The notes under the pieces were generated by a model that saw only the letters and a program-made list of their open reading frames with translations, was not told where the DNA came from and ran no database searches. The position numbers were made by a program, and so were the translations under genes. DNA of 64,000 nucleotides, taken from NCBI RefSeq assembly GCF_001748085.1, contig NZ_BBZK01000004.1, positions 434,001-498,000 on the forward strand, written 5' to 3'. Positions 52,935-61,340 of this stretch are shown here, piece by piece. Origin of the DNA: Streptomyces sp. TP-A0874 (GTDB lineage Bacteria; Actinomycetota; Actinomycetes; Streptomycetales; Streptomycetaceae). Position 1 is the stretch's first letter. The number at the start of each line of letters is the position of its first letter.

Positions 52935-52963
52935 TTGACACCTGATCGTCCAGCAAGCAGGTT
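52935..52963 (+). promoter_or_regulatory. Promoter of the Gfo/Idh gene, leaderless
   Basis: TTGACA (52935-52940) and CAGGTT (52958-52963) are spaced by 17 bp. The expected transcription start is on the A of ATG 52970, and no ribosome binding site is present. Confidence 0.6.
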
Positions 52964-52969
52964 GGGCCC

Positions 52970-53983
52970 ATGCGCATCGGACTCATCGGCAGCGGACGGA
53001 TCGGCACCTTCCACGGAGCGGTGCTGGCGGGACACCCGGCGGTCGACTCACTCGTCGTGGCCGACGCCGACCCCGCACAGGCCGCGCGGGCCGCGGAACA
53101 GTTCGGCGGCACCGCCGTTCCCTCGGTGGCGGACGCCTTCCATTCCGGGCTGGACGCCGTGGTGATCGCGGCCGCCACCGCAGCCCACGCGGAGTTGATC
53201 GGCATGGCCGCACGCGCCGGGCTGCCGGCCTTCTGCGAGAAGCCGATCGCCCTGGACCAGGCGGGCACGACCGCGGCGCTGCGGGAGGTGGAGGCTTCCG
53301 GCACCGTGCTCCAACTCGGCTTCATGCGCCGCTTCGACGCCGGGTACACGGCCGCCCGTGAGGCGGTCCGGTCGGGCCGGCTCGGGCGGCTGCACACCGT
53401 ACGCGCCGTGACCTCGGACCCCGCGCCGCCGCCGGCCGCCTACCTGCCGCTGTCCGGGGGGCTCTACCGTGACTGCCTGGTGCACGACTTCGACATCCTC
53501 CGCTGGGTCACCGGACGGGAGGTCGTCGAGGTCTACGCGGTGGGTTCGGACGCCGGCCCGGCCATGTTCCGCGAAGCGGGCGACGTCGACACCGCCGCCG
53601 CGCTGCTGACCCTGGACGACGGCACCCTCGCCACCGCCACCTCCACCCGCTGCAACGGGGCCGGTTACGACGTGCGGATGGAGTTGGCCGGGGAGTTGGA
53701 CCAGCTCTCCGTGGGCCTGGACGCCCGGACGCCCCTGACCTCGCTGGAGCCCACGGGACCCACCGCCCCGGAGGCCCCCTGGCCCGGTTTCCTGGAGCGG
53801 TTCGCCCCGGCCTACCGGGCCCAGTTGGAGACCTTCCTCCAGGTGGCGCGGGGCGCGGCGGCCAACCCGTGCGACGGCCGCGAGGCGCTGCACGCACTGG
53901 AGGTGGCCGAGGCCTGTGAGTTGTCCCGGCGGGAACGGCGCCCGGTCCGGATCAGCGAGATCACCGCACTGCGTGAGCCCTGA
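52970..53983 (+). CDS. Gfo/Idh/MocA-family dehydrogenase (inositol 2-dehydrogenase-like)
   Basis: A 337-residue NAD(P)-dependent oxidoreductase. The Rossmann motif is 'IGLIGSGRIGTFHGAVLAGH', the conserved Lys is in 'FCEKPIALD', and the catalytic Asp/His pair is in 'GGLYRDCLVHDFDILRWVTG'. It resembles myo-inositol 2-dehydrogenases, though no other iol genes are present here. A canonical promoter suggests a leaderless mRNA, and an operator palindrome sits just upstream. Its stop codon abuts a 162-bp inverted-repeat element. Confidence 0.87.
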   Translation: MRIGLIGSGRIGTFHGAVLAGHPAVDSLVVADADPAQAARAAEQFGGTAVPSVADAFHSGLDAVVIAAATAAHAELIGMAARAGLPAFCEKPIALDQAGTTAALREVEASGTVLQLGFMRRFDAGYTAAREAVRSGRLGRLHTVRAVTSDPAPPPAAYLPLSGGLYRDCLVHDFDILRWVTGREVVEVYAVGSDAGPAMFREAGDVDTAAALLTLDDGTLATATSTRCNGAGYDVRMELAGELDQLSVGLDARTPLTSLEPTGPTAPEAPWPGFLERFAPAYRAQLETFLQVARGAAANPCDGREALHALEVAEACELSRRERRPVRISEITALREP

Positions 53984-54144
53984 GGGTTGTCCCGTAATCC
54001 CCGGTGGATCAGCGCACGACGGCAGATGCGGTGCATCGCAAGGCGGAGGGACGTCCCGATACTGGGCGTATCAGGATGTTCCGACAACGCGGCGAGGTGC
54101 CGTAGCTGTCGTCGTGCGCCCACCAGGGATTACGGGACAACCCT
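53983..54144. mobile_element. MITE-like element with 19-bp terminal inverted repeats
   Basis: The ends are perfect 19-bp inverted repeats (53983-54001 and 54126-54144; the left end begins AGGGTTGTCCCG). Pairing continues inward with small gaps through about 53983-54024 and 54103-54144. There is no transposase frame. The end sequence is of the IS5-like type found scattered in streptomycete genomes. The left end shares its first base with the TGA stop of the Gfo/Idh gene. The flanking trinucleotides TGA and TTA are not identical, so a target duplication is not clear. Confidence 0.75.
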
Positions 54145-54269
54145 TAGGGTGCGCCGTTCGCAGCTCCGCGGATATCGAGGATCGGCATCTGTGCCTTCGA
54201 CCGCGAGGCGCCGGAGAGTTCCCGCGGAGATCCGGACGACACGTCCCAGGCCCCGCCTCCGCCCGGCGA

Positions 54270-54932
54270 TCAGTCGTCGCCGCCGGACCGCTCGGCCCCC
54301 TCGGCCACGAGCGCCCGCAGTCGGCGGTGGAAGCCGAAGACCCGGCGTTCCCGAGCGGTCACCGAGGCCATGACGCGCTCCCGGCGCTCGGTGCTGACCG
54401 CGCGCAGGTAGGTCTCGTCCTCGAACAGCCCGGTGTCGGCGATCTCGTGCAGCGCCAGGAAGCTCGGCCCCGCCCCCTCCAGCAGGCGGTACCGGCGGGT
54501 GCGCCACCACCCCTCGATGGAGTGCAGCAGCGGGATGTGCTCCTCGGTGTACCAGGAGTGGAGGGCCTCCTCGTCCGTCGTGCTCAGCGCCACCGAGAGC
54601 AGCACCGCGGGAGCGGTCGGCGGGCGGCCGTGGTCGTCGACGAGTCCGTAGACCCGGCGGTCCAGCGTGGCCAGTCGGCTCACCAGCTCCGCCTCGTAGC
54701 GGCTGCGCTGCCGCACCCGCTGGTACTCGGGGCCGCTCAGCGCTCCCGGGGCCAGCTCGTAGGTGGCCAGCCAGCCCGGCGCGCGGTCGTCCAGCGCCCG
54801 GTAGCGCCGCCCGTCCTCGATACCGGGCACGCCCATCCGGGCCGGGCCGTGGTCCTGGTCGTACCAGGTGTGGAACTCCTCCAGCGGCACGGCGCCGGGC
54901 TCCGAGAGCACGTACAGCAGTTGCTCGCTCAT
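54270..54932 (-). CDS. Tandem dimeric alpha/beta-barrel protein of unknown function
   Basis: A 220-residue protein that appears to be an internal duplication. Residues 14-70 ('PLEEFHTWYDQDHGPARMGV', 'RRYRALDDRAPGWLATYEL') and 118-175 ('EEALHSWYTEEHIPLLHSIE', 'RRYRLLEGAGPSFLALHEI') share the same pattern, typical of the EthD-like dimeric ferredoxin-fold superfamily. Such proteins often assist in degradation of ring compounds. It is divergent from an IclR regulator beside a catabolic cluster. The start is ATG 54932 with GGAAGGA upstream. Confidence 0.75.
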   Translation of the reverse strand: MSEQLLYVLSEPGAVPLEEFHTWYDQDHGPARMGVPGIEDGRRYRALDDRAPGWLATYELAPGALSGPEYQRVRQRSRYEAELVSRLATLDRRVYGLVDDHGRPPTAPAVLLSVALSTTDEEALHSWYTEEHIPLLHSIEGWWRTRRYRLLEGAGPSFLALHEIADTGLFEDETYLRAVSTERRERVMASVTARERRVFGFHRRLRALVAEGAERSGGDD

Positions 54933-55015
54933 GTATCCGTCCTTCCTTTCCAGGAGCTGGGGTAGCGTCGTCGGGTACGGCGGCCGACCGGCCGGTTCCG
55001 ATGGGGAGGCGCAAG

Positions 55016-55792
55016 GTGTCGAGGCAGGATCCCGACGTCATCGACTCGGTGGAGAAGGCCTTCCGCCTGCTCCAGGTGTTCTCCGCCGAGCGTCCGCAGC
55101 TCACCATCAGCGCCGCCGCCGAGGCGACGGGGTTCAGCCGCGCGACGGCACGCCGACTGCTGCTCACCTTCGAACGCCTCGGTTTCGCCGAGAGCGACGG
55201 CCGGGACTTCCGGCTCACCCCGCGGGTGCTGCGGTTCGGGTTCGGCTACCTGTCCGCGCTGCCGTACTGGGAGAGTGCGCAGCCCCATATGCGGGAGCTC
55301 GCCGACGAGTTGCGGGAGTCCTGCTCGATGGCGACGTTGGACGGGGAGGAGATCGTCTACGTGGCCCGGGTGCCGGCGGCCCGCAGCATGTCGATCACAC
55401 TCAGCGTCGGTTCCCGACTGCCGGCCTACGCGACGTCGATGGGCCGGGTGCTGCTGGCCGCGGCGCCCCCGGAGCAGTTGGCCGCGCTGCTGGAGAAGGC
55501 GGAACTGCCCAGGCTCACCGAGCACACCATCACCGACCCGCAGGCCCTGACCGAGGAGCTGGCCAGGGTCCGGGCCCAGGGTTTCGCGACGGTCGACGGA
55601 GAACGCGAGGAAGGGGTCCGGTCGGCCGCCGCGCCGGTTCGCGGCCGGGGCGGGCGGGTGCTCGCCGCGATCAACGTCTCGGCGAACGCGGCCCGGATCT
55701 CGATGGCCGAGCTGCGCAGCGAGTGCGTGCCGCGGCTGGTGGAGACCGCGGCCGCCATCTCCGCCGAACTCCGTTTCACCGGGCCGCCCTGA
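55016..55792 (+). CDS. IclR-family transcriptional regulator
   Basis: A 258-residue regulator with a winged HTH (about 10-70, 'LTISAAAEATGFSRATARRL') and an IclR effector domain ('ITLSVGSRLPAYATSMGRVL'). It is similar to the IclR at 26173 and belongs to the PcaR-like group. It is convergent with the amidohydrolase gene and probably controls the 55.8-59.7 kb cluster. GTG 55016 is preferred because GGGGAGG lies six bases before it; ATG 55001 is possible. Confidence 0.88.
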   Translation: MSRQDPDVIDSVEKAFRLLQVFSAERPQLTISAAAEATGFSRATARRLLLTFERLGFAESDGRDFRLTPRVLRFGFGYLSALPYWESAQPHMRELADELRESCSMATLDGEEIVYVARVPAARSMSITLSVGSRLPAYATSMGRVLLAAAPPEQLAALLEKAELPRLTEHTITDPQALTEELARVRAQGFATVDGEREEGVRSAAAPVRGRGGRVLAAINVSANAARISMAELRSECVPRLVETAAAISAELRFTGPP

Positions 55793-55837
55793 GCCCCGGC
55801 CGGTCACCGGGCCGCCTCCCGCACCGCCACGGGGTGT

Positions 55838-56737
55838 TCAGGCAAAGTCGAAGCACTCCGTGGGGTTGTCCACCAGGAGCCGGCGGAGCGCCTCGGAGTC
55901 AGGGGCGATCTGCTCCAGCAGGTCCACCAGATCACCGTCGTCCGGCATGAAACCGTGTGTGTTGGGGTGCGGGAAGTCGGTGCCCCACACGACCCGGTCG
56001 GGGGCGTGCTCGGCGAGCCGGCGGGCCAGCCGGGCCGAGTCGTCCATGGCCGGCGGGTGCTGCGCCAGCCGGTCGGAGCCGCTGAGCTTGACCCACACCC
56101 CGCCGGTGGCCAGCAGTCGCTGGAGCGCCCGTACCGGCTCACTGTCCAGCCCCTGCCGGAGGTCCACCCGCGCCATGTGGTCGATGACCACCGGCAGCGG
56201 CAGCGAACGCACCATCTCCTCGTAGTCGGCGATGCCGTCGCCGGCCAGGTGCAGGGCGATGTGCCAGCCGTAGGGGCGCACCAGCTCGACCACGGCCCGG
56301 ACGTCCTCCTCCGAGGGAGCGCTGCCCAGGTGGGGGGTGAAGTGCAGCCGGGCGCCGCGCACACCGGCCTCGTGGAGCCGCTCGACCTCCCGGCTCCCGG
56401 TGGCCGGGGTCACGATCGCCACACCGCGGTAGCGCCCGGCCCCCTCGGCCAGCGCCGCCAGCAGCGCCGAATGGTCGCTGCCGTGGCAGGCCGACTGGAC
56501 GATGACCGCCCGTTCCAGGCCCATCTGGTCGTGGAGAGCACGCAGCCGGGCCTCGGGTACCTCCACCGGGGTGAAGGTCCGCTCGGGGGCGTACGGGAAG
56601 TCGGCGATCGGGCCGAAGATATGACAGTGGCTGTCACACGCCTGGGCGGGCAGGCGGAGGCGAGGGGTGCGCGGCTCCTCGACCGGACCCGGGCAGGTGA
56701 TCTCCTCCGGCGCGAGCCGCTTCTTCTCCGAAGGCAT
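55838..56737 (-). CDS. Amidohydrolase 2 family protein (2-pyrone-4,6-dicarboxylate hydrolase-like)
   Basis: A 299-residue TIM-barrel hydrolase. The opening 'QACDSHCHIFGP' carries the HxH metal or substrate motif near 36-38. 'VIDHMARVD', 'GVWVKLSGSDRLAQ' and 'VVWGTDFPHPNTHG' are the other active-site strands. This pattern is that of LigI-type lactonases acting on 2-pyrone-4,6-dicarboxylate and related lactones. It is the last gene of the leftward cluster with the SDR, CMD-family protein and DctA. Confidence 0.87.
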   Translation of the reverse strand: MPSEKKRLAPEEITCPGPVEEPRTPRLRLPAQACDSHCHIFGPIADFPYAPERTFTPVEVPEARLRALHDQMGLERAVIVQSACHGSDHSALLAALAEGAGRYRGVAIVTPATGSREVERLHEAGVRGARLHFTPHLGSAPSEEDVRAVVELVRPYGWHIALHLAGDGIADYEEMVRSLPLPVVIDHMARVDLRQGLDSEPVRALQRLLATGGVWVKLSGSDRLAQHPPAMDDSARLARRLAEHAPDRVVWGTDFPHPNTHGFMPDDGDLVDLLEQIAPDSEALRRLLVDNPTECFDFA

Positions 56738-56882
56738 GGGAGTTACTCCGTTCTCGCTGGCAGGGCCAGCTCGCTGGATTTGCTGGGCGGCGGGACGGCG
56801 GTCCCGGCCGGGCGCAGCCGGACGGCTGCTGCGGCGACCGTACTCGCCGCGCGGAAACGATTCGGCACCCGGCCGGCGGGGC

Positions 56883-57686
56883 TCAGTCGCACCGGGCGGT
56901 CATCCCTCCGTCGACCACGATCTCGGTGCCGGTGACGAAGCGCGCCTCCTCGGAGGCGAGGAAGAGCGCCGCGTAGGCGGTGTCCCGGCCGTCTCCCATG
57001 AAGCCGAGCGGGATCCTGGACTGCCGCTGGGCGAGGAGCGCCTCCACATCGCCGCCGGTGCGCTGGCCGGCGAGCCGCGCCTCGACCATCGGGGTGTGGA
57101 GTTGGCCGGGCACCACGGTGTTGACCCTGATCCCGTCCGCCGCGTACTGCACCGCGGTCACCCGGGAGAACTGGATGACCGCGGCCTTGGCCGAGGCGTA
57201 TCCCACCTGGGCGGAACCGGTCCAGCGGAGCCCGGAGGTGGAGGCGGTGTTGACGATCGCCCCGCCGCCGCGCCGCACCATGGCGGGGATGGCCTGCCGG
57301 CAGGTGAGGTAGACGCTGGAGAGGTTGAAGTCCAGCTGCGCCCGCCAGTCCGCTTCGGAGAGTTCGACGGGGCCGCCGGGCCGGGACCCTCCGACGTTGT
57401 TCACCAGGACGTCCAACCCTCCACCCCACTCCTCGCAGGCCGTGACCGCCGCGGCGACCGAGGCGGCGTCGGTGACGTCGCAGAGCGCGGTGCCCACCTT
57501 GCCGCCCTCGTCCCGGACCATGGCAGCGGTGGTTTCGAGGGCTTCGGCGTCCCGGTCGATGGCGAACACGGCGGCCCCCTCACGGGCGAAGAGCACCGCT
57601 GCGGCGCGCCCGTTCCCCCAACCCGGTCCGACGCTGCCCGCGCCGGTGATCAGGGCCGTCTTCCCAGCCAGCCTGCCGGCGCTCAC
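56883..57686 (-). CDS. Short-chain dehydrogenase/reductase
   Basis: A 267-residue SDR with a slightly expanded cofactor motif ('LITGAGSVGPGWGNGRAAAV'), a feature of some SDR subfamilies. 'AIDRDAEAL' suggests NAD, 'VNNVGGSRPGG' and the catalytic 'GYASAKAAVIQFSRV' (Tyr-x3-Lys) follow. It starts at GTG overlapping the CMD-family stop (GTGA). A 145-bp gap follows before the amidohydrolase. Confidence 0.88.
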   Translation of the reverse strand: MSAGRLAGKTALITGAGSVGPGWGNGRAAAVLFAREGAAVFAIDRDAEALETTAAMVRDEGGKVGTALCDVTDAASVAAAVTACEEWGGGLDVLVNNVGGSRPGGPVELSEADWRAQLDFNLSSVYLTCRQAIPAMVRRGGGAIVNTASTSGLRWTGSAQVGYASAKAAVIQFSRVTAVQYAADGIRVNTVVPGQLHTPMVEARLAGQRTGGDVEALLAQRQSRIPLGFMGDGRDTAYAALFLASEEARFVTGTEIVVDGGMTARCD

Positions 57687-58234
57687 GCGCCCGCTCCGCT
57701 CCGGTCGCCCGTCTCCGCCGCCGGCGGCTGTCCGACGCCCACCTCCAAGGCCACCAGGAAGCGGGAGACCAGGTTGTAGGTGCCGACGGTAGCCGTCAGC
57801 TCGACGATCTGACGCGGGTCGAAGTGCTCGGCGAGGCGATCGAAGACACCCTGCGGAACGCTCACTTCCGATGTCATGGCGTCGGTGTAGTCGAGCGCCG
57901 CCCGCTGCTCGGCGGTGAGCGCGGACCGGTCAGCTCCGCGGCGCAGCGCACCCACCTGCTCGGCGGTCATGCCCGCCTTGCGGGCCACCGGCTCGTGCGC
58001 GTTCCACTCGTAGGCCGCGCCGTTGAGTTCGGCCACCCTCAGGATGGCCAGTTCGCGGATGCCGGCGGGCACCGTGGTGGCGGTGCGGACGGCTCCGAGC
58101 AGTTGGTTCCAGCCGTCCGCGATCGGCGGACTGTGCAGCAGCATGCCGTCCAGCGGGGTGAGCCGGCCGCCTCTGCGCTGCCGTATCCGCTCGGCGACCT
58201 CGCTGTTGTCGACGACGTAGTCGAGCCGGGCCAT
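57683..58234 (-). CDS. Carboxymuconolactone decarboxylase family protein
   Basis: A 183-residue AhpD/CMD-fold protein. Key segments are 'LTPLDGMLLHSPPIADGWNQ', 'TVPAGIRELAILRVAELNGA' then 'AYEWNAHEPVARKAG', and 'IVELTATVGTYNLVSRFLVA'. No CxxC pair is present, so it is not a peroxidase of the AhpD type. It probably acts on a lactone in the same pathway as the adjacent amidohydrolase. The start is ATG 58234 after GAGGA; 58249 (GTG) is an alternative. Confidence 0.87.
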   Translation of the reverse strand: MARLDYVVDNSEVAERIRQRRGGRLTPLDGMLLHSPPIADGWNQLLGAVRTATTVPAGIRELAILRVAELNGAAYEWNAHEPVARKAGMTAEQVGALRRGADRSALTAEQRAALDYTDAMTSEVSVPQGVFDRLAEHFDPRQIVELTATVGTYNLVSRFLVALEVGVGQPPAAETGDRSGAGA

Positions 58235-58381
58235 GGGTGTCCTCTTCACTGTTCTCGGGGGTGTCGCGGGTTCGGGTTGCGGACCTGTCCTGGTCCGGGG
58301 AGAGCTCCTGGTCGCGGCCTCGCGGGAGCGGGTCCCGGGTCTGGGAGGGCTTCGCGCCGGGGCCGGGTCGGAGCGGTCTGG

Positions 58382-59716
58382 TCAGGAGCTCAGCGGCTCG
58401 GGCACCCGCGGGGCGTCGGCGTCCGCCCGGTCCACGGGCGGGGTCTCCCCCGAGAGCAGGGCGTTGGCGCGCTCGCGGTCGAAGACGCCCTCCCAGCGGC
58501 TGACGACGATGCTGCCGAGGATCTGACCGGTGAGGCTGACCAGGCCGCGCATGGTGGACATGAAGCGGTCCACGCCGAGGATCAGCATGATGCCGGCCAC
58601 CGGCACCGCGGCGGTCGTCGAGAGGGTGGCCGCCAGGATGACGAAGCCTGCCCCGGCGACGCCCGCGCTGCCCTTCGAGGTCACCATGAACACGGCCAAC
58701 AGGGCGATCTGCTCCCAGAGGGAGAGGTTCACGTCGAAGGCCTGGGCGATGTAGAGCGAGGCGAAGCCCAGGTAGAGGCAGACCCCGTCGCCGTTGAAGG
58801 CGTATCCGGAGGGAACGACCAGGCCGACGATCCGCTTGGGGCAGCCGAGGTTGGTGAGCTTCGTCATCAGCTGCGGCATCACGGCCTCGTAGTTCGCCGT
58901 GCCCAGGGTGATGAGCAGCTCCGCCTTGAAGTAGCGGTAGAGCTTGAAGACGTTGACCCCGCACACCCAAGCGACCAGCCCGAGGACCACGACGGAGAAG
59001 AAGACCCCGGTGCACCAGAACAGCACCACGACCTTGCCGAGGCTCAGCAGGGTGTCCGTGCCGAACGCCCCGACGGTGTAGGCCATCGCGCCGAAGGCAC
59101 CCAGCGGCGCGAGGTACATGATCAGCCGGACGATGCCGAAGACGGCCTCGCCCACCCGGTCGATCCCCCGGACCAGCGGTTCGCCCCGCTTGCCCAGCGC
59201 CCGCACGGCGATGGCGAAGAGGATGGAGACCAGCAGCACCTGCAGCACGTTGCCCTCGACGAAGGCGCCCACCAGGCTCTTGGGGATGATGCGGACCAGG
59301 AAGTCGTACCAGTGCTGCGACTCACCGGTCTGGACGTACTCCGCGGCGGCGCCGCTGAGCTGGATCTCGTCCGGATCGGCGTGCACTCCGACCCCCGGAG
59401 AGAACACGTCCATCACCACCAGCCCGATGATCAGCGCCAAGGTGGTCAGGACCTCGAAGTAGACGAGGGCCTTCACCCCGACCCGGCCCACGCCGGCGAG
59501 TTCCCCGGCCGAGGCTATGCCGGTGACGATCGTGCAGAAGATCACCGGAGCGATGAGCATCTGGATCAGCGAGATGAATCCACTGCCCACGGGCTCCAGG
59601 GAGGCGCCGACCCCCGGGGCTGCGAAGCCGACTACCGCACCGAGAAGGATCGAGACCAGCACGGTCACGTAGAGGCGCGAGGTGAAGGCACTCTTGAGAA
59701 TGGATCGGGACGACAC
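58382..59716 (-). CDS. dctA: C4-dicarboxylate/H+ symporter
   Basis: A 444-residue transporter of the glutamate/dicarboxylate symporter family (DAACS). 'SGFISLIQMLIAPVIFCTIV', 'ITLGTANYEAVMPQLMTKLT', 'VPSGYAFNGDGVCLYLGFAS' and 'VTSKGSAGVAGAGFVILAAT' cover the hairpin and substrate-binding regions of DctA. It imports succinate, fumarate, malate or related acids. GTG 59716 is chosen because GGGAG is six bases upstream. It heads the leftward cluster, 147 bp before the CMD-family gene. Confidence 0.92.
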   Translation of the reverse strand: MSSRSILKSAFTSRLYVTVLVSILLGAVVGFAAPGVGASLEPVGSGFISLIQMLIAPVIFCTIVTGIASAGELAGVGRVGVKALVYFEVLTTLALIIGLVVMDVFSPGVGVHADPDEIQLSGAAAEYVQTGESQHWYDFLVRIIPKSLVGAFVEGNVLQVLLVSILFAIAVRALGKRGEPLVRGIDRVGEAVFGIVRLIMYLAPLGAFGAMAYTVGAFGTDTLLSLGKVVVLFWCTGVFFSVVVLGLVAWVCGVNVFKLYRYFKAELLITLGTANYEAVMPQLMTKLTNLGCPKRIVGLVVPSGYAFNGDGVCLYLGFASLYIAQAFDVNLSLWEQIALLAVFMVTSKGSAGVAGAGFVILAATLSTTAAVPVAGIMLILGVDRFMSTMRGLVSLTGQILGSIVVSRWEGVFDRERANALLSGETPPVDRADADAPRVPEPLSS

Positions 59717-59734
59717 AACCGTCTCCCTTGACTC

Positions 59735-59775
59735 TGTTCTACTGACGAACATTTGGGCGTCCTGCGAACGTCAGT
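59735..59775. promoter_or_regulatory. Palindromes upstream of dctA, candidate operator
   Basis: TGTTC-N7-GAACA (59735-59751) is a perfect 5-7-5 palindrome 18 bp upstream of the dctA start. It overlaps a second inverted repeat, ACTGACG (59741-59747) with CGTCAGT (59769-59775). Either could be the target of the IclR regulator at 55016. Confidence 0.5.
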
Positions 59776-59843
59776 ATCAAGCCAGTGCCGGAAGTGGTCA
59801 AGAGTCAATTCCGGTAGGTCGCTGGAAGAACCTCACCCGCCGA

Positions 59844-59863
59844 CCGGGCAGCTGGCTGCCCGG
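59844..59863 (-). terminator. Terminator hairpin after the cytochrome P450 gene
   Basis: CCGGGCAGC and GCTGCCCGG pair perfectly over a 2-base centre, 66 bp beyond the P450 stop on its strand and 127 bp upstream of dctA. Confidence 0.6.
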
Positions 59864-59929
59864 CGGCTTTCCGAGGCCGCCGAGGGCCCGGAAACGGTCG
59901 GTCAGTCGCGGGATCCGCGGAGCCGGTGC

Positions 59930-61186
59930 TCAGACCGCGGTCGTGGAAACGGACCGGTCGGCCAGGACCGGGGGGCGGGTGCCGAACCGGACCGGAAGCC
60001 GACGCGGCCCCCGGATCAGCATCCCCTCGTGCCAGATCAGCGACGCCGGATGAGCGTCGAGGGCCAGCTCCGGACAGTGCTCCAGCAGCCCGCGGATCGC
60101 GGTCCGGGCCTCCAGGCGGGCGAGCGCCGCCCCGAGGCAGAAGTGGATGCCGTGACCGAAGGCGATATGGCCGCCCGGTGGGCGGTGGATGTCGAAACGG
60201 TCCGGCTCCGGGAAACGCCCCGGGTCGCGGTTGGCGTCGGCCAGGGCCACCAGCACGAGTTCGCCGCCGCCGGGGATGACCGTACCGCCGATCTCCACCG
60301 GTTCGGTGGCGAACCGGTAGGTGGGGGTCTCCACCGGTCCGTCGTACCGCAGCATCTCCTCCACCGCCCGGTCGATCAGGGAGAGATCGGCCCGCAGCGC
60401 GGCCAGTTGCTCGGGGTGGCGGAGCAGCGCCAGCACGCCGTTGGCGATCAGGTTGACGGTGGTCTCGTGCCCGGCGACCAACAGCAGCCAGACGGTGCCC
60501 AGCAGTTCCTCCCGGGAGAGGCGGTCGCCTTCCTCGTCCCTGGTCCGGATCAGGGCGCTGAGCAGATCCTCGCCGGGCCGCCGCCGCTTCTCCTCCAGCA
60601 GCCACTCCAGGTATCCGAGGGAGGCCGCCGCCGCGGCTTCCCGGCGGACCGGATCGTTGCACGCCACCGCTTCGTTGGACCACCGCCGGAAGGAGTCGCG
60701 GTCCAGGAAGGGCACCCCGAGCAGTTCGCAGATCACCGCCATCGGCAGCGGGAAGGCGAGGGAGTCCACCAGATCCGCCCGTCCGTCGGGGGCGGCCGAC
60801 ATCTCCGCCAGGAGTCCGTCCGTCAACTCCCGCACCCGGGGCGCGAGCGACGCGACCCGACGCGGGGTGAACTCCCTGGTGACCAGCTTGCGCAGCCGGG
60901 TGTGGTTGGGCGGGTCCGAGTTCAACATGTGCGTACTGGCGACGAAGTTGGACACCGACATGGCCTCGGAGGCGTTGCGCCAGTCCTTGGAGAGTCCGGG
61001 GGCGGCGAGCGCCTGGCGGGCCGCCTCGTGGCCGACCACGAGCCAGGCCTCTCCGCCCTCCGGAGTCCTGACCCTGTGCACCGGCCCCCTGGAGCGCAGT
61101 TCGGCGTAGACCGGATACGGATCGCGGCTGAAGTCCTCGCCCAGCGCGGCCAGGTCGATCGAACTCTCCGGTGCCATGGCGGCCAT
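59930..61186 (-). CDS. Cytochrome P450
   Basis: A 418-residue soluble bacterial P450. The I-helix oxygen motif is 'LLLVAGHETTVN', the ExxR motif lies in 'AVEEMLRYDGP', and the heme loop is 'IAFGHGIHFCLGAALARLEA' with the proximal Cys. It belongs to the CYP105/107-like streptomycete class needing separate ferredoxin, but no ferredoxin gene is adjacent. Its substrate cannot be deduced. The start is ATG 61186, or 61177; no ribosome binding site is obvious. Confidence 0.9.
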   Translation of the reverse strand: MAAMAPESSIDLAALGEDFSRDPYPVYAELRSRGPVHRVRTPEGGEAWLVVGHEAARQALAAPGLSKDWRNASEAMSVSNFVASTHMLNSDPPNHTRLRKLVTREFTPRRVASLAPRVRELTDGLLAEMSAAPDGRADLVDSLAFPLPMAVICELLGVPFLDRDSFRRWSNEAVACNDPVRREAAAAASLGYLEWLLEEKRRRPGEDLLSALIRTRDEEGDRLSREELLGTVWLLLVAGHETTVNLIANGVLALLRHPEQLAALRADLSLIDRAVEEMLRYDGPVETPTYRFATEPVEIGGTVIPGGGELVLVALADANRDPGRFPEPDRFDIHRPPGGHIAFGHGIHFCLGAALARLEARTAIRGLLEHCPELALDAHPASLIWHEGMLIRGPRRLPVRFGTRPPVLADRSVSTTAV

Positions 61187-61340
61187 CCCATATCGTCGGA
61201 AGGCACCACGGTAAGCCGCGTCACCGCGGGCGCGGCAAGGTCGTGTCGGCGCGACGAGCGGCGCGCCGGGGGCCGAGGAGCGCGCGGGGAGCGGTCGGAC
61301 GCTCGTTGGGCGTGTGCGCGCCATCGGCGCCGGGCGGAGG

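Noticed and set aside
54146..54269. Possible gene remnant between the MITE and the EthD-like gene
   Set aside because: No coherent protein segment could be read in any frame; it appears to be plain intergenic DNA.
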